The position numbers and the translations under genes are program-made. The notes under the pieces are model-generated. The model made no database searches. It was not told where the DNA came from and saw nothing but the letters and a program-made list of their open reading frames with translations. A stretch of 64,000 nt of DNA from Tetrahymena elliotti 4EA (taxonomy: Eukaryota; Ciliophora; Oligohymenophorea; Hymenostomatida; Tetrahymenidae), in contig JH720388.1 of NCBI GenBank assembly GCA_000231825.2, forward strand, positions 1 through 64,000, in the 5' to 3' direction. Shown here in pieces: positions 63,904 through 64,000 of the stretch; the stretch's first letter is position 1, and each line of letters opens with the position of its first letter.

Positions 63904-64000
63904 ACTACTCCCAATTCAAAATTAATAATAAATACATTGAGTAGTTAACATGAAAAATCTACTTTCTTACATAAACTGCTACACTGATTACAAAATAAAT
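63904..64000. other. 3' flank of isocitrate lyase
   Basis: AT-rich 3' untranslated region or spacer. No feature is seen before the window ends. Confidence 0.5.

Noticed and set aside
1..64000. Telomere repeats and the Tetrahymena 15-bp chromosome breakage sequence
   Set aside because: No GGGGTT/AACCCC run and no AAACCAACCTCTTTA-like site was seen by eye. A pattern search would be decisive.
1..64000. CRISPR arrays, rRNA genes, bacterial operons or promoters
   Set aside because: Nuclear ciliate sequence with reassigned stop codons and spliceosomal introns. No regular repeat-spacer pattern and no rRNA core motif was seen.

Overview
The window is from a ciliate nuclear genome, most likely Tetrahymena or a close relative. 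It is very AT-rich, and long reading frames appear only when TAA and TAG are read as glutamine and TGA is the sole stop. Introns are short and AT-rich (GT...AG), and every confidently read gene ends in TGA. I saw no telomere repeat and no Tetrahymena chromosome-breakage motif. All gene models below were read by eye under this code. Where coordinates are spans, the introns I could resolve are given in the evidence.

Layout. 0-9 kb holds a minus-strand zinc-binding protein, a small two-exon Gln-rich gene, a minus-strand degenerate pepsin-fold membrane protein, and long gene-free AT-rich stretches with decayed repeats. 9-41 kb is a tandem family: two apparently intact giant genes (A, 9063-20931; B, 22097-33900) and a third copy (C, 36461-40623) that is an internally deleted pseudogene. 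A and B encode very large surface-type proteins with a signal peptide, Cys-rich repeats, a long beta-propeller-like region, a beta-helix with GGAI motifs, an EGF-like Cys block and a multi-pass membrane C terminus. The spacers between the copies carry repeated ~220-300 bp units. 40.8-47.3 kb is one large minus-strand gene for a NACHT-type P-loop NTPase with C-terminal WD40 repeats (2,123 aa). A broken piece of its 3' end, still containing an intron, lies downstream of gene B, so the array and the NACHT-WD40 locus were duplicated together at DNA level.

47-56 kb holds a perfect 66-bp-arm palindrome that looks like a small mobile element, a Pro/Gln-rich small protein, and a six-exon VPS3/VPS39/TGFBRAP1-type tethering subunit. 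56-62 kb is gene-poor with a decaying leucine-rich-type gene and other relics. The window ends with isocitrate lyase (62114-63903), whose GC-richer, strongly biased codons set it apart from everything else.

The tandem membrane-protein family and the NACHT-WD40 gene are the accessory, fast-evolving part. The VPS3-like gene (endosomal tethering) and isocitrate lyase (glyoxylate cycle) are conserved core genes. I see no evidence of operon-like co-function.
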